64,000 nucleotides of DNA from Metaphire vulgaris (Eukaryota; Annelida; Clitellata; Crassiclitellata; Megascolecidae): NCBI GenBank assembly GCA_018105865.1, contig CM030847.1:15057089-15121088 (forward strand), in the 5' to 3' direction. Below the pieces are notes generated by a model. That model did not search any database. It worked only from the letters and a program-made list of their open reading frames with translations, and was not told the DNA's origin. A program made the position numbers and the translations under genes. Shown here in pieces: positions 1 through 31,399 of the stretch (its first letter is position 1; each line of letters opens with the position of its first letter).

Positions 1-3000
1 GCAGTCGCGGCAGAGGCCTATCCCGGTAATAGCCTCACAACGACGGCGACAACCTACCAGAGTGGCTCAATTAAAGGCTGAGTCTAATTCTAAACCTCGG
101 CTCGCACTCTTGTACCCGCGATTTCAACGCCACTCCAATGCGCAGATGCGGAAGCTTCGTTTCGGTCTGCAAAACGTACGATCAATCAACAACAAGTTAG
201 ACAGTGTAACTGATCTTCTCGAAGACCATCACTTGAATATTCTAATCTTAACTGAAACCTGGCATGATGACTCGGACTGCGTCGCCATTAAAAGACTCAC
301 AAGTTCGGGCCTGAACGTCATTGAAGCAGCTCGACCTACAACGAATAACACTCGTCGAGACGATGCAAATTTCGTCAACCATGGAGGCCTTGTCATTATA
401 ACAAGACATGGCATTAGCGCCACTAAATTCGACACCAAAATCAGGCCGACAACGTTCGAACACTTATGCTGTAAGGTCGGAAGTGGACAGACACCTATCA
501 TACTAGCGGCTATCTATCGACCAGGATCACAGCGGGTCTGTGACCTGTTCTTCAAGGAGCTCTCCACTCTATTCGAATCGTTAGCTACTTACAGTTGTAA
601 GTTCTACGTCGTCGGTGACCTCAATATACATCTCGAGAGGCCTGCTGATAGCGACTGTTTGAGACTTAACCAAGTCTTCGATACCTTCGACCTGCAACAA
701 CACGTGACAGAGCCGACTCACGACCTTGGAGGCTTATTAGGCGTGATCATCACGCCCAGGAACTCATACACAGACGATGTCTCCGTCGGCCAGTCGGGCC
801 TGTCAGATCATAAATTTATTCACTGGACGACTCAGGCCGTGAATCCCCGCCAGAGTTTAGAAGAGTCGGCGGAGGAACTGGAAGCACTTTAACCTCGATC
901 AATTCATCTTGCGTCTCAAGGCGTCAGTGCTGGCCTCTCCAGTTGATCCCGGAAGAACAGCATCCGAGCTGGCTGAATGCTATAAATCGGTGATAACGCA
1001 AATCTTAGACGATCTCGCTCCAGTGCGGTGATGTCGGTTGCGTGTGTGCGGCCGTACTGTCCGTTCTTCGACGAAGAGTGCGGCAGGCGCGCTAAAGAAC
1101 ACGCCACGCAGAACGTGTTTTCAGAAGGAATAGAGACACAGCCAAAGAAGCCGAGCGGAAGTCCTGGCGTTCGCCCTCAAATCCAGGCGGCATCTCGTCA
1201 AAGCGAAAGGCCGGCAATACTGGCGGCAGTCCTTACATTCGGTCGAGTCGGACAGTAAGGAGTCGTGGAAACTGCTCAACAAGCTACTAGGAGAGGACAG
1301 CACCAGCACGTGGTCGTGCTCCAATTTTAAGGCTGAGGATTATCATAATTACATCGACGGCAAGATTGACAGCATACGGAATAGGACGGCCACAGCTGGA
1401 ACGGCGACCTACTCCCTGTACGGCGGGCCTTCCCTTGCGACGTACTCGGCCCCTACTGTTGAAGAAGTCACAGCCATGGTAATGTCGTCTCCGAATAAGC
1501 AGTGTTGCACAGATCCACTGCCGATGTGGCTCCTCAAAGAGTCGATCGGCGTGCTAGCCCCATTTCTGAGAACGCTCATGTCCATCTCACTCGAGACTGG
1601 AGAATTTCCATCCGCCTGGAAGCACGCTATCGTGACGCCACATCTCAAGCGACCGGGCCTTGATCAGTCGGATGAACCCAACTACAGGCCAGTATCAAAC
1701 GTTCCTTTCCTATCGAAACTATTGGAGAGGATCGTTAACAAACAGCTGGTCGCATTTCTGATCTCGAATGGTCTGATGCCAAAAGATCAGTCCGCCTATC
1801 GGCGGGGCCATTCTACGGAGACAGCTGTCCTAAAGATTTTCAGTGACATCATCGATGCAATAACAAATGGGCGTATGGCACTTCTATGCCTACTGGATCT
1901 CTCCGCTGCCTTCGATGTAGTCGACCACGAGATTCTGATTCGTCGCCTCGAGGTATCCTACGGCCTGAAGGGCCTCGCCTTGACCTGGATTAAGAGCTAC
2001 CTCACCAACCGAACGCAGTCAGTCTGGTGGAACGATTGTATGTCTGACTCGCGTCGGGTCTATCACGGAGTTCCGCAAGGGTCCGTCTTAGGCCCTTTGC
2101 TCTTCATCCTATACATTGCTGACATCAGACAGATTACAGAAGCCTTCGGTCTGGAGTCACATAGCTACGCTGATGACGGACAGATATACTCCTCATGCCT
2201 GCCTTCCGACACCGAGCGACTACGCGCGCGAATCACTGATTGCATATCAGCCATTGCTGAGTGGACCGCTGCGAATCGACTCGCTTTAAACCCTGAGAAG
2301 ACGGAATTCCTATGGCTCTGCACTCCACGAAGCCAGCACCTCATTAGTCGGACCCCGTTCGTAGTAGGTGACGCCGTCATCGCCCCGTCGTCGACGATAC
2401 GTCTATTGGGAGTCCAAATAGACGAGATCCTGTCCTGTCCCGGCGCATATCAGCAGCATGATCCGCTGCTGTCACCACCAACTGCGAAGGATCAAGACGA
2501 TTCGACAGTACATACCAGCGCAGGCAGCCTCACAGCTCGTACGGGCACTAATACTGTCAAGGATCGACTACTGCAATAGTTTATTATTCGGTCTTCGGAG
2601 GCGTCAGTTAAATCGTTTACAGTCGGTGCTAAACCTATCTGCACGGCTAGTCTTCGAAGCCGCGCTGTGTGCGAGCACGTCACGCCGCTGTTGCGAGACC
2701 GCCTTCACTGGGCGAGTCCAGGAACGAATCGTTTATAAGCGTTGCTGGCTCACTCATCGAGCTTTACACGATCCCTTCTGCCCCGACTACCTCGCCACGC
2801 TGATACAACGATCCACGGTGAACGAACGACGATCGCAGCTACGGTCTGGAAGTCGGGTCCAGCTGCTCGTCCCTGCTCCATCCAAGACCTCTAAGTTCGG
2901 TGAACGATCGGTCAGGCGGGGCAACCCGCTCCTGTGGAACTCTCTGCCAGACTGTGTGACTAATTCTGACTCTGTTGAGACTTTCAGAACGAACCTAAAA

Positions 3001-3112
3001 ACACACTTATTTAACATCGCATATAAGTGACACGTGTCAAAGCGCTCTTGTTTTTAGCCTAAGCTATGCTTACTGCGCTATAGAAGTTGTCTGATAATAA
3101 TAATAATAATAA
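1..3112 (+). mobile_element. Decayed non-LTR retrotransposon (LINE, CR1/L2-like)
   Basis: Remnant of a self-copying LINE. 62-892 encodes an apurinic-type endonuclease domain (an ILTETW motif early, SGLSDHKF near the end). 1476-2579 encodes reverse transcriptase with palm motifs AFDVVDHE, GVPQGSVLGPLLF and SYADDGQIY. 2458-3030 continues in another frame with the C-terminal region (LWNSLPD, LKTHLF) typical of CR1/L2-type elements. The pieces lie in different frames with stops between about 893 and 1475, so it is not a working ORF. The 3' end runs into an ATA-type simple repeat at 3094-3112, as expected for this LINE group. The 5' end is cut by the window edge. The clade is assigned from motif appearance only. 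Confidence 0.9.
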
Positions 3113-3773
3113 TGCTTCAAAATATTTCCTCTATTAAGCAATAAATTAGAAAACTAGAAATTCTATACACACATCAATAAATCATCAAATGTTCAAACTA
3201 AATTTATGACCCTTCCCATAAACAAAATGTTACACCATGTACCTCATAATGTATTTTTGGCTCTCTGAAAGCACAGGACAGGCAGCAAAATCCCACATGA
3301 AATTTACAAGGCCAACAATTAGCTTGAAAGTTAGTCTGGGACACAGCACAGCTAAAAGTGCTAAAATATATATTGGAAGATATCAAAGTATATACAAAGA
3401 AAATTAACAAAGAATTTACTCTGAATGCGCCTAACCTATTCGGAAAGCTACTTGCACAGATTTATCAAGCCTTTATCCGTCATTTTCCCACAAGGATGTT
3501 TCAAATGTCGAGACTTAAGCAAGAATAATTTAGATAATAAATATTAAAGATTCAATCGTATTCGTGGCTGTTTTCTCTCTGTTTGAGAAGAGGCTCCGTA
3601 GACTCTTCCTCTCTCTTGTTTTTGCTTTTCACATTGACTCTTGTTACGCCTTCCAAAGCACCAGACTGAGTCACACTGCAAATAGTCAAAATAAGACGTC
3701 TGAGAACTGCTGAAAATGCCATAATGTCCAGGTAGCAATGGCAAAATCAGTTACAATTTGACTCCATTTGATC

Positions 3774-3859
3774 TTAACCCTTAAAACGGCAGATATTTAG
3801 TAACTACCGGTATATGCAATGTAACTGAGTGTACTCAGATTAGGCGGTTTAAGGGTTAA
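3774..3859. mobile_element. TTAA-flanked mini-element, subfamily A
   Basis: About 86 bp including a TTAA at each end. The ends are inverted (TTAACCCTT at left, AAGGGTTAA at right) and the interior carries TATATGCAATGTAACTGAG, shared in part with the copies at 7425, 26821 and 26950. TTAA target sites are the hallmark of piggyBac-type transposition; with no coding capacity this would be a non-autonomous derivative. Confidence 0.7.
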
Positions 3860-4210
3860 CGGTAATTCATAACAAGAAGGGAACTTTTCATGATTTAAAA
3901 ACCAAGCACAAAACAACTTGATATGCAAATGATGTTCAAGTTGAAAATTTACAGGCGACAGCTGTTCAACTTAATTTGATATTTTCTGTTCAACTCTGAG
4001 AGATTTTCAATCTCAATTTATCATTTTGATTTATTCACAACTGTATGCACATAATACTAGTTTTAATGGCAATGAATTTTTGCATTTTCTTCTGTTATCT
4101 GAGCCTTCACCCTCAAATAATATAATCTGCTGCACGGTACAATCGCCACTCACTGACTGATTAAGTCGTCCCAATAAATAGAAATTTATATAATATAAGT
4201 AATGCAATAT

Positions 4211-4487
4211 AGGGGGTGGGAAGTTAGCAGAGTGGTAACAACGTTGGGTGATGGAGCAGGTCGCGGGTTCGAGTCCTGCAGGAGCCCTAAAGGTCGACTC
4301 AGCCTTTTTCGTGGTGGTAAAATGAGGAGCAGTGGTAAAAATCCCTGCGATACATCAAACAGGTACGCTACGCGATACACCAGCCTCATATCCGTGGCAT
4401 TGCATGCCTGGCTGAGGACTATAGCAATGGAGATCAGCACTGCCCTATGAGCCCTTGAGGCTTGGGAAGGACTTTGACTGTTTTTTA
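4211..4487 (+). mobile_element. tRNA-derived SINE, body type A
   Basis: The head has a pol III A-box-like TTAGCAGAGTGG and B-box GGTTCGAGTCC. It is followed by a domain ending near AAAATGAGGAGCAG, then a body ending in GGACTTTGACTG and a T-rich tail. A second copy with the same head and body lies at 43172. The head alone is shared with the type B copies at 13169, 13928 and 55567. Confidence 0.8.
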
Positions 4488-4580
4488 ATGCAAAATAACT
4501 TTACATCCCCTAAAAGGGATGCTATAGAAATCCTATATTACATAACAGGCATCCACTAATTAATGAAAGTGGCAACCACT

Positions 4581-4586
4581 TTTATT
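4581..4586 (-). terminator. Poly(A) signal of the GPR107-like gene
   Basis: AATAAA on the minus strand, 22 nt past the TGA stop at 4609-4611. If used, the 3' UTR is unusually short, about 40 nt. Usage is not proven by sequence. Confidence 0.45.
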
Positions 4587-4608
4587 TCAAATCAATTGCA
4601 TCGAGCAC

Positions 4609-23927
<19,319 letters not shown>

Positions 23928-24838
23928 CTTTATTTGTAATGGCGCTTATTTTGCGCTATCTCGTTTTATACAAGCCACGTTAATATTAGTTACTGGTACT
24001 ATCAGTCATTTTTTCTGAAGACAATACGCAAGAAAGTAAAATCTCGCGAATTTATATAACGCTTACGGTAGTAGTACCATAGTATAGATACATGCAGCAA
24101 CCAAGGAGAAACTCAGAAGATCAGTCCAAGGACGTCGCTCCATAATCACCATCCACTTAATGTAAGACTTACATTGTAAGTGGTCACAGATCCCAGCATC
24201 CTGGTGCTCTCGGCCGGCGGACAGCAATTAAGATATGGGGCGAAGTCTCCGATGGAACTGTTATCTTTCTGTATATGCCAGCCAACTCAGTTGATTCTGA
24301 TGTAATCATGCATTTTAATAAATACGCCTAACGTTAAATTTTTGCTCTCAGTAAATTGACACTTCATGCTGTCAAAGCACACAATTTCAGGCATTAATAT
24401 TTTAATAAAAACTATAAAATGACAAACTACGGCTGATAATAAGCATCACTCGCAGTTGCAGATTTATAAACCTCATATACATTTTATAGTTATAATAAAA
24501 TCATTTGCAGTACAGTTAAGTGTTAATCGCTAATAACCGTGTCGTGGAAGTTGAACATTTTCGCCCTAAATGTCTTGTCGTTAATGTCTTGGCCCTAATT
24601 ACTATAGTAAATATACTGTCTGTACATAAAAAGAAGTGTGCATGTTTAGCAGCGTGAAGGACATACGCCTAAGAATAACTACTGTTGTGCTTTTAAAGGC
24701 GCTATAGAAATCCACGAGATTTTACTTTACTTAGAATCGGTATGGGCGTCAATGAGGACGATTACTTTGGATGAAAAGAGAGAAAGCGGTCGATGCGCAT
24801 GCGCAGTCTTCACTACTTCCAGCAAAGAGAGAAAGAAG
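23928..24838. promoter_or_regulatory. Bidirectional region between GPR107-like and SET start codons
   Basis: The two start codons face away from each other with 911 bp between them. A TCTCGCGA motif lies at 24042-24049; in vertebrates that core marks some housekeeping promoters. A repeat tail (24690-24735) sits close to the SET side. Transcription starts are not visible from sequence. Confidence 0.5.
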
Positions 24839-27800
24839 ATGGCGACGCAAGCGAAGGTGTCGAAGGCCGAGGGTAAGGGCCGTTTCTTCCCTTTCGACCG
24901 CCGCATCAACGCCACATCGGGCGCCGTCCAACCGCCCCGGCGATCGACGCGCCGTCGCAGTTCGACGCCGGCACCGACGAAATCCGGGCGTTTTGACGGC
25001 GAATCGAATGCGATGCGACCGACGGCTTTGTCCGTTGCGGTGCCTCGGTTCCCTCGGTCGTTTCTTCCGATTTGTTCGCCGTTAAACTCAATTTATGTAG
25101 CGCCTATAGTACTGTGGGTCGATGGGACCGCTCGTTCGGCGGGCGAACGGGGGTTTTCAGGGGTTTTGACGGTCGTTTTGGGGTCGAACGGAGCGTTGGC
25201 CGTGAACGCTTTACCTTGTTCCTTCGTCCGTTCGCTTTGGATGTCTTACCACAGACACCGACGCGTTTTGAGATTCCCGCGGCTCCACCGGAAGTCGCGT
25301 GACGTCACCGCCGGAAGTCCATTAGATCGCCATGACGCCCGTCTATTTTTAGAATCGGTTAAGCTCATTAAAGACGATGTTCCTCTTATACTTAGCATTT
25401 TCATAGCGCCAATTTATGCGTAGCCGATTGAGGTGCTATGTAGCTTCTGGCTATATTATGTTGTGAACACTGAACAGATAGTGGAAATAGGCAGGCTGTT
25501 AATGAAATAAGTGATGGTTGACTTTAGACTTATAACAAAGGGGCTGTCCATTAATTATGTCAACAATTGTTGGGTAATTTTTGACCTCCTCCCCCTTGTC
25601 AACAACTGTCAACTTTCACTTACCCCTATAATTACGTCAACAACTCTTGACCCCCCCCCCCCAAGATCAATGACAGGTCCCAATAACAAGGTTATTATTT
25701 TTTGTGGTGATAACCATTTTTCCTCTTTTTTCTCATCGAGTGTCAAAATGTGGTGGTGATGACCTTTTTTGCCATGCTTTTTTCCATTGAAATAAGTAGT
25801 ATTCCATGAAATTTCCTATTTTTTGATTATTTGTAAAAAGTGAAATTGTTGACATCAACTTCTCTTGACCGCTTCCCCTGTCAACAACACTCAAACTTTT
25901 TCAAACCCCCTTCCCTAAATTGTTGATGTAATTAATGAACAGCCCCTAATGGAATTTACTGTTTTGCTTCAAGGTTATGCAGTAATTTATTAACCCTGTC
26001 ATGTCACTTGAGATGTTGTCTGTATCCCCACTGATTTATTTAAACTATTTTTGTTTATTAAGTCTTGGCATTAAGCAGGAGCATAGCTAGAATGTTTGGC
26101 ACCCATCGTAGGGTGGTCAGAATATTAGATTAGCTGGTTAACAAATCTTTATTTAACAAATCATGGCATTTTATTGATACAAAATTAAGATAGAAATGCA
26201 CTTTTCTTGCTTTTAATGATGTGAACTGGTACATGAGGTGCTCAAAAGTCAGTTTCCTCTGTTTCTTCTCTTTCTACTTTGAGTAGAGCAAGATCACCAA
26301 TTTATGGCGCCCAGGGCATCTGTGACTGCCCTACGTACCACACCCTAGATATGCCACTGGTATTAAGTAGGAATAATTAACAGTGACGTTACGAAATGTC
26401 AGATTTAGTAACGGATTTAGTAAATCGGTTTAGCCTGATTGACAATTTGCAAATTAATAGCCATCTTGATTGTGCAGGAGCAGATAAAGATCAGCAGGAA
26501 GCGATCGAGCAGATCGACGAGGTGCAGAACGAGATCGATCGTCTGAACGAACAGGCAAGCGAGGAGATCCTCAAGGTTGAACAGAAATACAACAAGCTGC
26601 GACAACCTCACTTCCAGAAGCGCTCTGGGCTTATCGCGAAAATTCCCAACTTCTGGGTCACGGCGTTCGTCAACCACCCACAGGTATCGGCACTCCTGAA
26701 CGAGGATGATGAGGAGGTTCTCCAGCACCTAACTAAAGTTGAAGTTCAGGAATTTGAGGACATTAAGTCTGGCTACAAAATTAACTTTGTGAGTACTTGC
26801 TTATGTCTTGACTTTGGAGCTTAACCCTTAGACCACCAGAACCGAGTGTACTAGATTCCCATTACATATAGATGCAAAGTATGTGTTGGTTTAAGGGTTA
26901 ATTATATTTTTTTCGGTTTTGATGCTCTTCAATGTAAAATGAATGTTAATTAACTCTTAAACCGGCACATACTTTGGATCTATATGCAATGGAAACCAAG
27001 TATACTCAGTTCGAGTGGTTTAGGGGTTCACATGAGTGTGTTTGTCAGTTTCAAGCAGTTGTAAATGTAAGTTTCAAAGACTCAATTATGTGTTTGCCTG
27101 CCTGTCACTTCTTGTGATGCAATAAGATAAAAAAATCGATATTAAAAATTTTTTAATGACAATTTTTCTGTTTGTTCTGACAACCGATGTTTCCTCAAGG
27201 TCCTTGTGCACATGAAATTTTTCTTGGGCAATAATTTCCCAATTGACTAACTTTTGGGCAATTTTGTTTTGTATAAAGGAACAAAATCACGTATGCTAAT
27301 ATAATTACGGTAAGTCTTCAACCATAATAAACCACATACCAAACCCAAAGTTGTCTCTTAAATTGAGTCGATGAGATTAGATATTTATATAGTGCATCAC
27401 TTCTCATGACTTAAGTTGGATATTGAATATTTAAATATTTCATGATTTTTAAATTTAAAAATAAAAGCACATGCAAATTTTTTGGGCAACATCGAAATTT
27501 TTTTGGGCACGTCTCGCCGTTTTTCTGCACGTGCCCCCACCTTACAGGGAACATTGCTGACAGCACAAGTTGACTTTGAGGTTCAGTTGTTAGAGCTCAT
27601 GTGAGTGGTATTTCAGGAGACAAATGCGCTTGTTGAATCTTGTTTCCAGTGTCTGATTGTTGAGTCTTGTGCGTTTTAGCACTTTGAAGACAATGACTAC
27701 TTTGAGAACAAAGTTATATCGAAGGAATTCCATCTGAACGAAACCGGTGAACCTTCGTCGAAGTCTACGGTCATCAACTGGAAACCAGATAAGGTAGGCA

Positions 27801-30800
27801 CGTCACCCAAGCACCACTTTAGCTCTGGGCCTCATAGGAGATTATTACGTGTGTGCTCAAAATGAAACTTGTTTTCATTGTCAAAGTAGTTGCATAAGAA
27901 AGGATACTATACGTGATATATATCCATGTTGTTGATTAATCGATTTTTACATGACGGTATAAATTTGACGATATAATATTCTGGTGATCTACTGGTTTGG
28001 GGTCTTCCGTGGTGGGAAATTCTCTGTGAAGAGGTTTTTGACCCTTTTGCCCCCACAATTTGTGTAACCAATTTGTTGTGTAGCTGAAATATCAGCCTTA
28101 CGTGGCTAAAGGGTTAATCACCTTTATCCACGTGTCTGTTCCGTAAGGCCTGTCTGGCTAGACAAGTTCTTTGACAATCTCGAACACCTATGGTTAACGG
28201 TGTTACTTGTTACTTTACTCAGAGTTTTGTTTGTGACTGTGTTCCAGATGTGAGGAAATTTTTATTGGGCCTAAAAAATTTGTCGGGATTAGAAAATGTA
28301 AACAAATTTTTTGTGAAATGTTAATTAGGACTTTGAAGTTAAAAGCATATTGTGGTCTAATTGCCAAAGACAGAATACAACAGAGATGACTTGCTGATTA
28401 ATGAAAAATTTGGATATGACTAGGATTTTTAAAGTATCCTCAAACGCTACTTTATATTATCCAGCCGATCTGAATGATGGATACCGTCCATATGGTTGAC
28501 CCCCACCCAGTTTGGATTTGCTCAGCAGCTCTACACTAATGTATGAATTATGTTGTGATGTGAGCTCACAGAAAACTTTTATTGGTGGTTTTCCATCGTG
28601 TTTTTGTTCGGGCAATTTTTACTTGAAAAGCATCGTCGATGTCTTTTAGGATCAAGTGTTTCGTTTCGGAAATAATTTGAAATATTTGCAAGCTTTTTCA
28701 AAAGAGAGGTGGTGCCAAGTGACACGTCCGTATTTTGAAATGTATTCCAGGATCTCACAAAACAGCCCAGCCCTCAAAAACCGGGCAAGAAGCGGGGCCA
28801 CGGGGAGCAACAGGAATCGTTCTTCAGTTGGTTTCTGGACCACACGGATGCCGGGGCCGATGAGCTCGGCGAAGTGATTAAGGACGACATCTGGCCAAAT
28901 CCTCTTCAGTACTATTTGGTAAGGATGGATGGATTGAGCCAACTGTTTTCTTCAGTTAATCTGTGCAGATTAACATTAGAATTACGATTAATTTTTCTGT
29001 AAAACTTATGAATTTACATTGGCATAAACTTGAGTGGAAAAGTGGAGGGCAGTCCATACAGTATATTGTCTCCTTTCCCCATAGTAGCCTCCCGAAAAGT
29101 TGAAAGGGGGCTTGAACCTAGAGGCCTAATAGAAGATGTCCAATATCGGATTGTTTGGTCTTGGGTTAAGTTCACTTTACATTGCAATTGCGATGGTTTT
29201 CTATTTCAGGCATCCGAGATTGATGAAGAGCCAAGTGAAGGTAAATTGTCGCATGTGTTTGTTTGAATTTGCTGTCGTTTTCTCTTTAGTTGTATTGAAC
29301 AGATTTTTTTGAAAATTTTAATTAAATGTTAGACCTAGCATACAGCGTGTTTCTTGCTTTGGGCCAGAGGTTACTAAATTTTTTATTTTGGGCCGGATAG
29401 CCGAAAGTATGCCGAATGCTCGCCGCATGACCAGTCTGTTCAGTTCTTGCCAACTGGAACGGAAGGTTTTGGGGAGGGAGAAGAAGAAAACTAAGTTTGG
29501 CATTCTACATTTTCCATGGGTGAAGTGGCATGGAATACACACAAAAAAACATAGAACCAGCACATGTTTACCAATAGTGGTCAGAAAAGGAGACATTGGC
29601 AAAACTGTAATGACAGCACATGTGGCTAGTTTTTTCATGCAAATCTCGGCGGCAGGCCGGATAAACTGAGCTCGTGGGCCATAGTTTGGTGGCCCCTGTA
29701 TTTCTGTGGTCATTGCTGTTCGAAATCTCACCATACGTAAAGTCTTTATTGTTGGCAATTTCAAAGTCGGCACTGATGTCTGGAATACACCCTGTTTTAT
29801 CGATGCAATTTACACAATATTGTAGATTGCATCTACTATGATGTGTCTTGTATTTGCTTTTTTGTGGGAGCAGATTAAGAAACGGTGCACAATAAACATC
29901 GTAAGCATTGTTGGCATGCTTTTATATCATGGCTGGTCAAAATGTCCGCGGACAAAATGTCAGTGGACAAAATGTCAGTGGACAAAATGTCAGTGGACAA
30001 AATGTCACAGTTTAGGGTTAGGGTTACATTTTGTTGGTGACATTTTGTCCACTGACATTTTGTTCCCATGACATTTTGTCTGCAGACATTTAGTCCTAGC
30101 ACCATTTGTATATTGCTTGCTGTAGTGCTTGATTTTAACCGTGACCTTTTGAACTGTTACAGGTGAAGAAGACCAGGATGGAGTTCCTGAAGAGGAAGAG
30201 GAGGATCTGCCAGAGGACGTAAGTCGTAGAAACCACGTCTGCACAAAGATTATATGTTGATTCATTTCTTATTTGATCAGGGATGCAATTAACTCTCCTA
30301 TGGTGACAGATCTTAAAATCATGCTGAAAATTATAATAATTAAGCCAAGTTATCCTTTGAGGTTGAATATCGCACATAAATGCTTTGAAGATAAATAATA
30401 CAGGTATACACTGTGTCTGGAAAAAAGGAACCCTTCGATAGCTATGAAAACCAATGTCAGTTATAAATTTATAATTGTTTTTATTTCAGATCGTTTAAAG
30501 TTTAATGTCAAATTAAATTGAATGTGATCTTCATTTGAAAGCATTCTGTTTGCCAGCACACTCAATGACGTAGAAAATTAACCCCAGCCGATAAAGAGGC
30601 AGAAATGACAGCTGGCTGAAAAAGTTACAAGTCACTCAGATGAGGATATAGATTCTAATGAAATTTTGTGCTAAAAACACAGATAGATATCTCTTTGTGT
30701 GCTTAAGATTTTGTCTAACTCGGTGCAGATTCGAGGTAATTATTGCAATATGTTTAGGGGTTCCCTTTTTTATGGGCATAGTGTAGATTATGAATTTCCA

Positions 30801-30854
30801 CTGTTTTTTGTGCAGGAAGGCGATGGTGAAGGAGAAGAAGAAGATGATGGCTAA
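24839..30854 (+). CDS. SET: SET, NAP-family histone chaperone and PP2A inhibitor
   Basis: Exons 24839-24872, 26478-26788, 27680-27793, 28751-28918, 29210-29240, 30163-30218 and 30816-30854 (stop TAA) join in phase to 250 aa. The start sits in AAGATGG and begins [11 protein letters not shown], like the vertebrate beta-type N-terminus. The dimerisation helix holds [20 protein letters not shown] (about 22-41). The NAP core follows ([63 protein letters not shown]), then an Asp/Glu tail from about 212 to 250, shorter than the human tail. SET binds histones, masks acetylation sites and inhibits PP2A, mainly in the nucleus (family knowledge). The first exon lies in a CpG-rich stretch. Introns 1-3 and 5 carry MITEs. 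Confidence 0.97.
25540..25950. mobile_element. MITE in SET intron 1, GGGGCTGTCCATTAATTA ends
   Basis: Left GGGGCTGTCCATTAATTATG and right TTAATGAACAGCCCC are long inverted ends with TGTCAACAA-type internal repeats. The flanks show no clear target duplication. A related left end, GGCCATCCATTTAGTACG, is at 34308. Confidence 0.7.
26076..26359. mobile_element. hAT-type MITE in SET intron 1
   Basis: Left end CAGGAGCATAGCTAG, right end CTAGATATGCCACTG. Flanking 8-mers GCATTAAG and GTATTAAG match at 7 of 8. Confidence 0.75.
26821..26901. mobile_element. TTAA-flanked mini-element, subfamily A, SET intron 2
   Basis: TTAACCCTTAGACCACCAG at left, TTGGTTTAAGGGTTAA at right, 81 bp. It starts only 33 bp past the end of SET exon 2. 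Confidence 0.75.
26950..27030. mobile_element. TTAA-type mini-element, subfamily A, SET intron 2
   Basis: TTAACTCTTAAACCGGCAC at left and GTGGTTTAGGGGTTCA at right. The interior, ATACTTTGGATCTATATGCA, is inverted relative to the copy 49 bp upstream. Confidence 0.65.
28038..28117. mobile_element. TTAA-type mini-element, subfamily B, SET intron 3
   Basis: Left TTGACCCTTTTGCCCCCACA, right GTGGCTAAAGGGTTAA. The left TTAA has drifted to TTGA. Confidence 0.6.
29936..30107. mobile_element. Palindromic element with GGACAAAATGTC arms, SET intron 5
   Basis: Four GGACAAAATGTCAGT units on the left face inverse units on the right, with TTTAGGGTTAGGGTTACA between them. It is the same family as 11835-12016. 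No intact target duplication found. Confidence 0.75.
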
Positions 30855-31205
30855 TCTGATTATGTTTGACATTTTGGACTTTTTTCAAACTTGGACCTCT
30901 ACTCTATGTTCCATTTTGTGATCGTGCCGAGTATTGCACGGTGAAGGCAGATAATGTAGTTTATACGCAACAGACGTTGACACATATTCTGTGTAATTAG
31001 TTTTTTTGAGACCCATGCTGTACTGGGAGCCGTAGTTAAGATGTCTTATAAATTATACGTGTGACTTGATTTTGTGGGTTTAAATTTATGTTTTTATTCA
31101 TTTATTTGGAATTTTATGCGGATTTTTTGCTTAGTTGTGTGCATTTGGATCTATGGAAATTTTGTGGTTGTACGGTCAGAATCTAGATAGTGTTGACAAT
31201 TTCTT

Positions 31206-31211
31206 ATTAAA
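31206..31211 (+). terminator. Candidate poly(A) signal of SET
   Basis: ATTAAA about 350 nt past the SET stop codon, followed by T-rich sequence. Other weak candidates exist nearby. Confidence 0.4.
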
Positions 31212-31399
31212 ATTTTTATTTTAGACTCGTCTTTTAAAACTTAAATCTCCTCAGGTGTTGCATTTTTTGTTGATTTATGTATAAAATGGTTTTATTTATC
31301 TATTCATGAGTGATTGGTTGACAAAAGGAGAAAACCTGAGCGATGATAGAATTTTAACACTTGAAATAGCAATTATGGGTGGCTATATTTGGAGACTGG

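Larger units (their letters stand above)
3113..4580. other. Intergenic stretch, AT-rich
   Basis: No gene seen. It holds one TTAA-flanked mini-element (3774-3859) and one tRNA-derived SINE (about 4211-4487), both listed separately. The rest is AT-rich with no recognisable coding potential. Confidence 0.6.

Noticed and set aside
4211..4300. Possible tRNA gene (A- and B-box present)
   Set aside because: No clean cloverleaf or acceptor stem, and the sequence continues into a repeated body; it is a SINE. The same holds at 51280 and 60112.
24752..25423. 223-codon plus-strand ORF over the SET start
   Set aside because: It is a CpG-rich stretch read in a different frame from SET exon 1 and through intron 1; no domain or homology signal.
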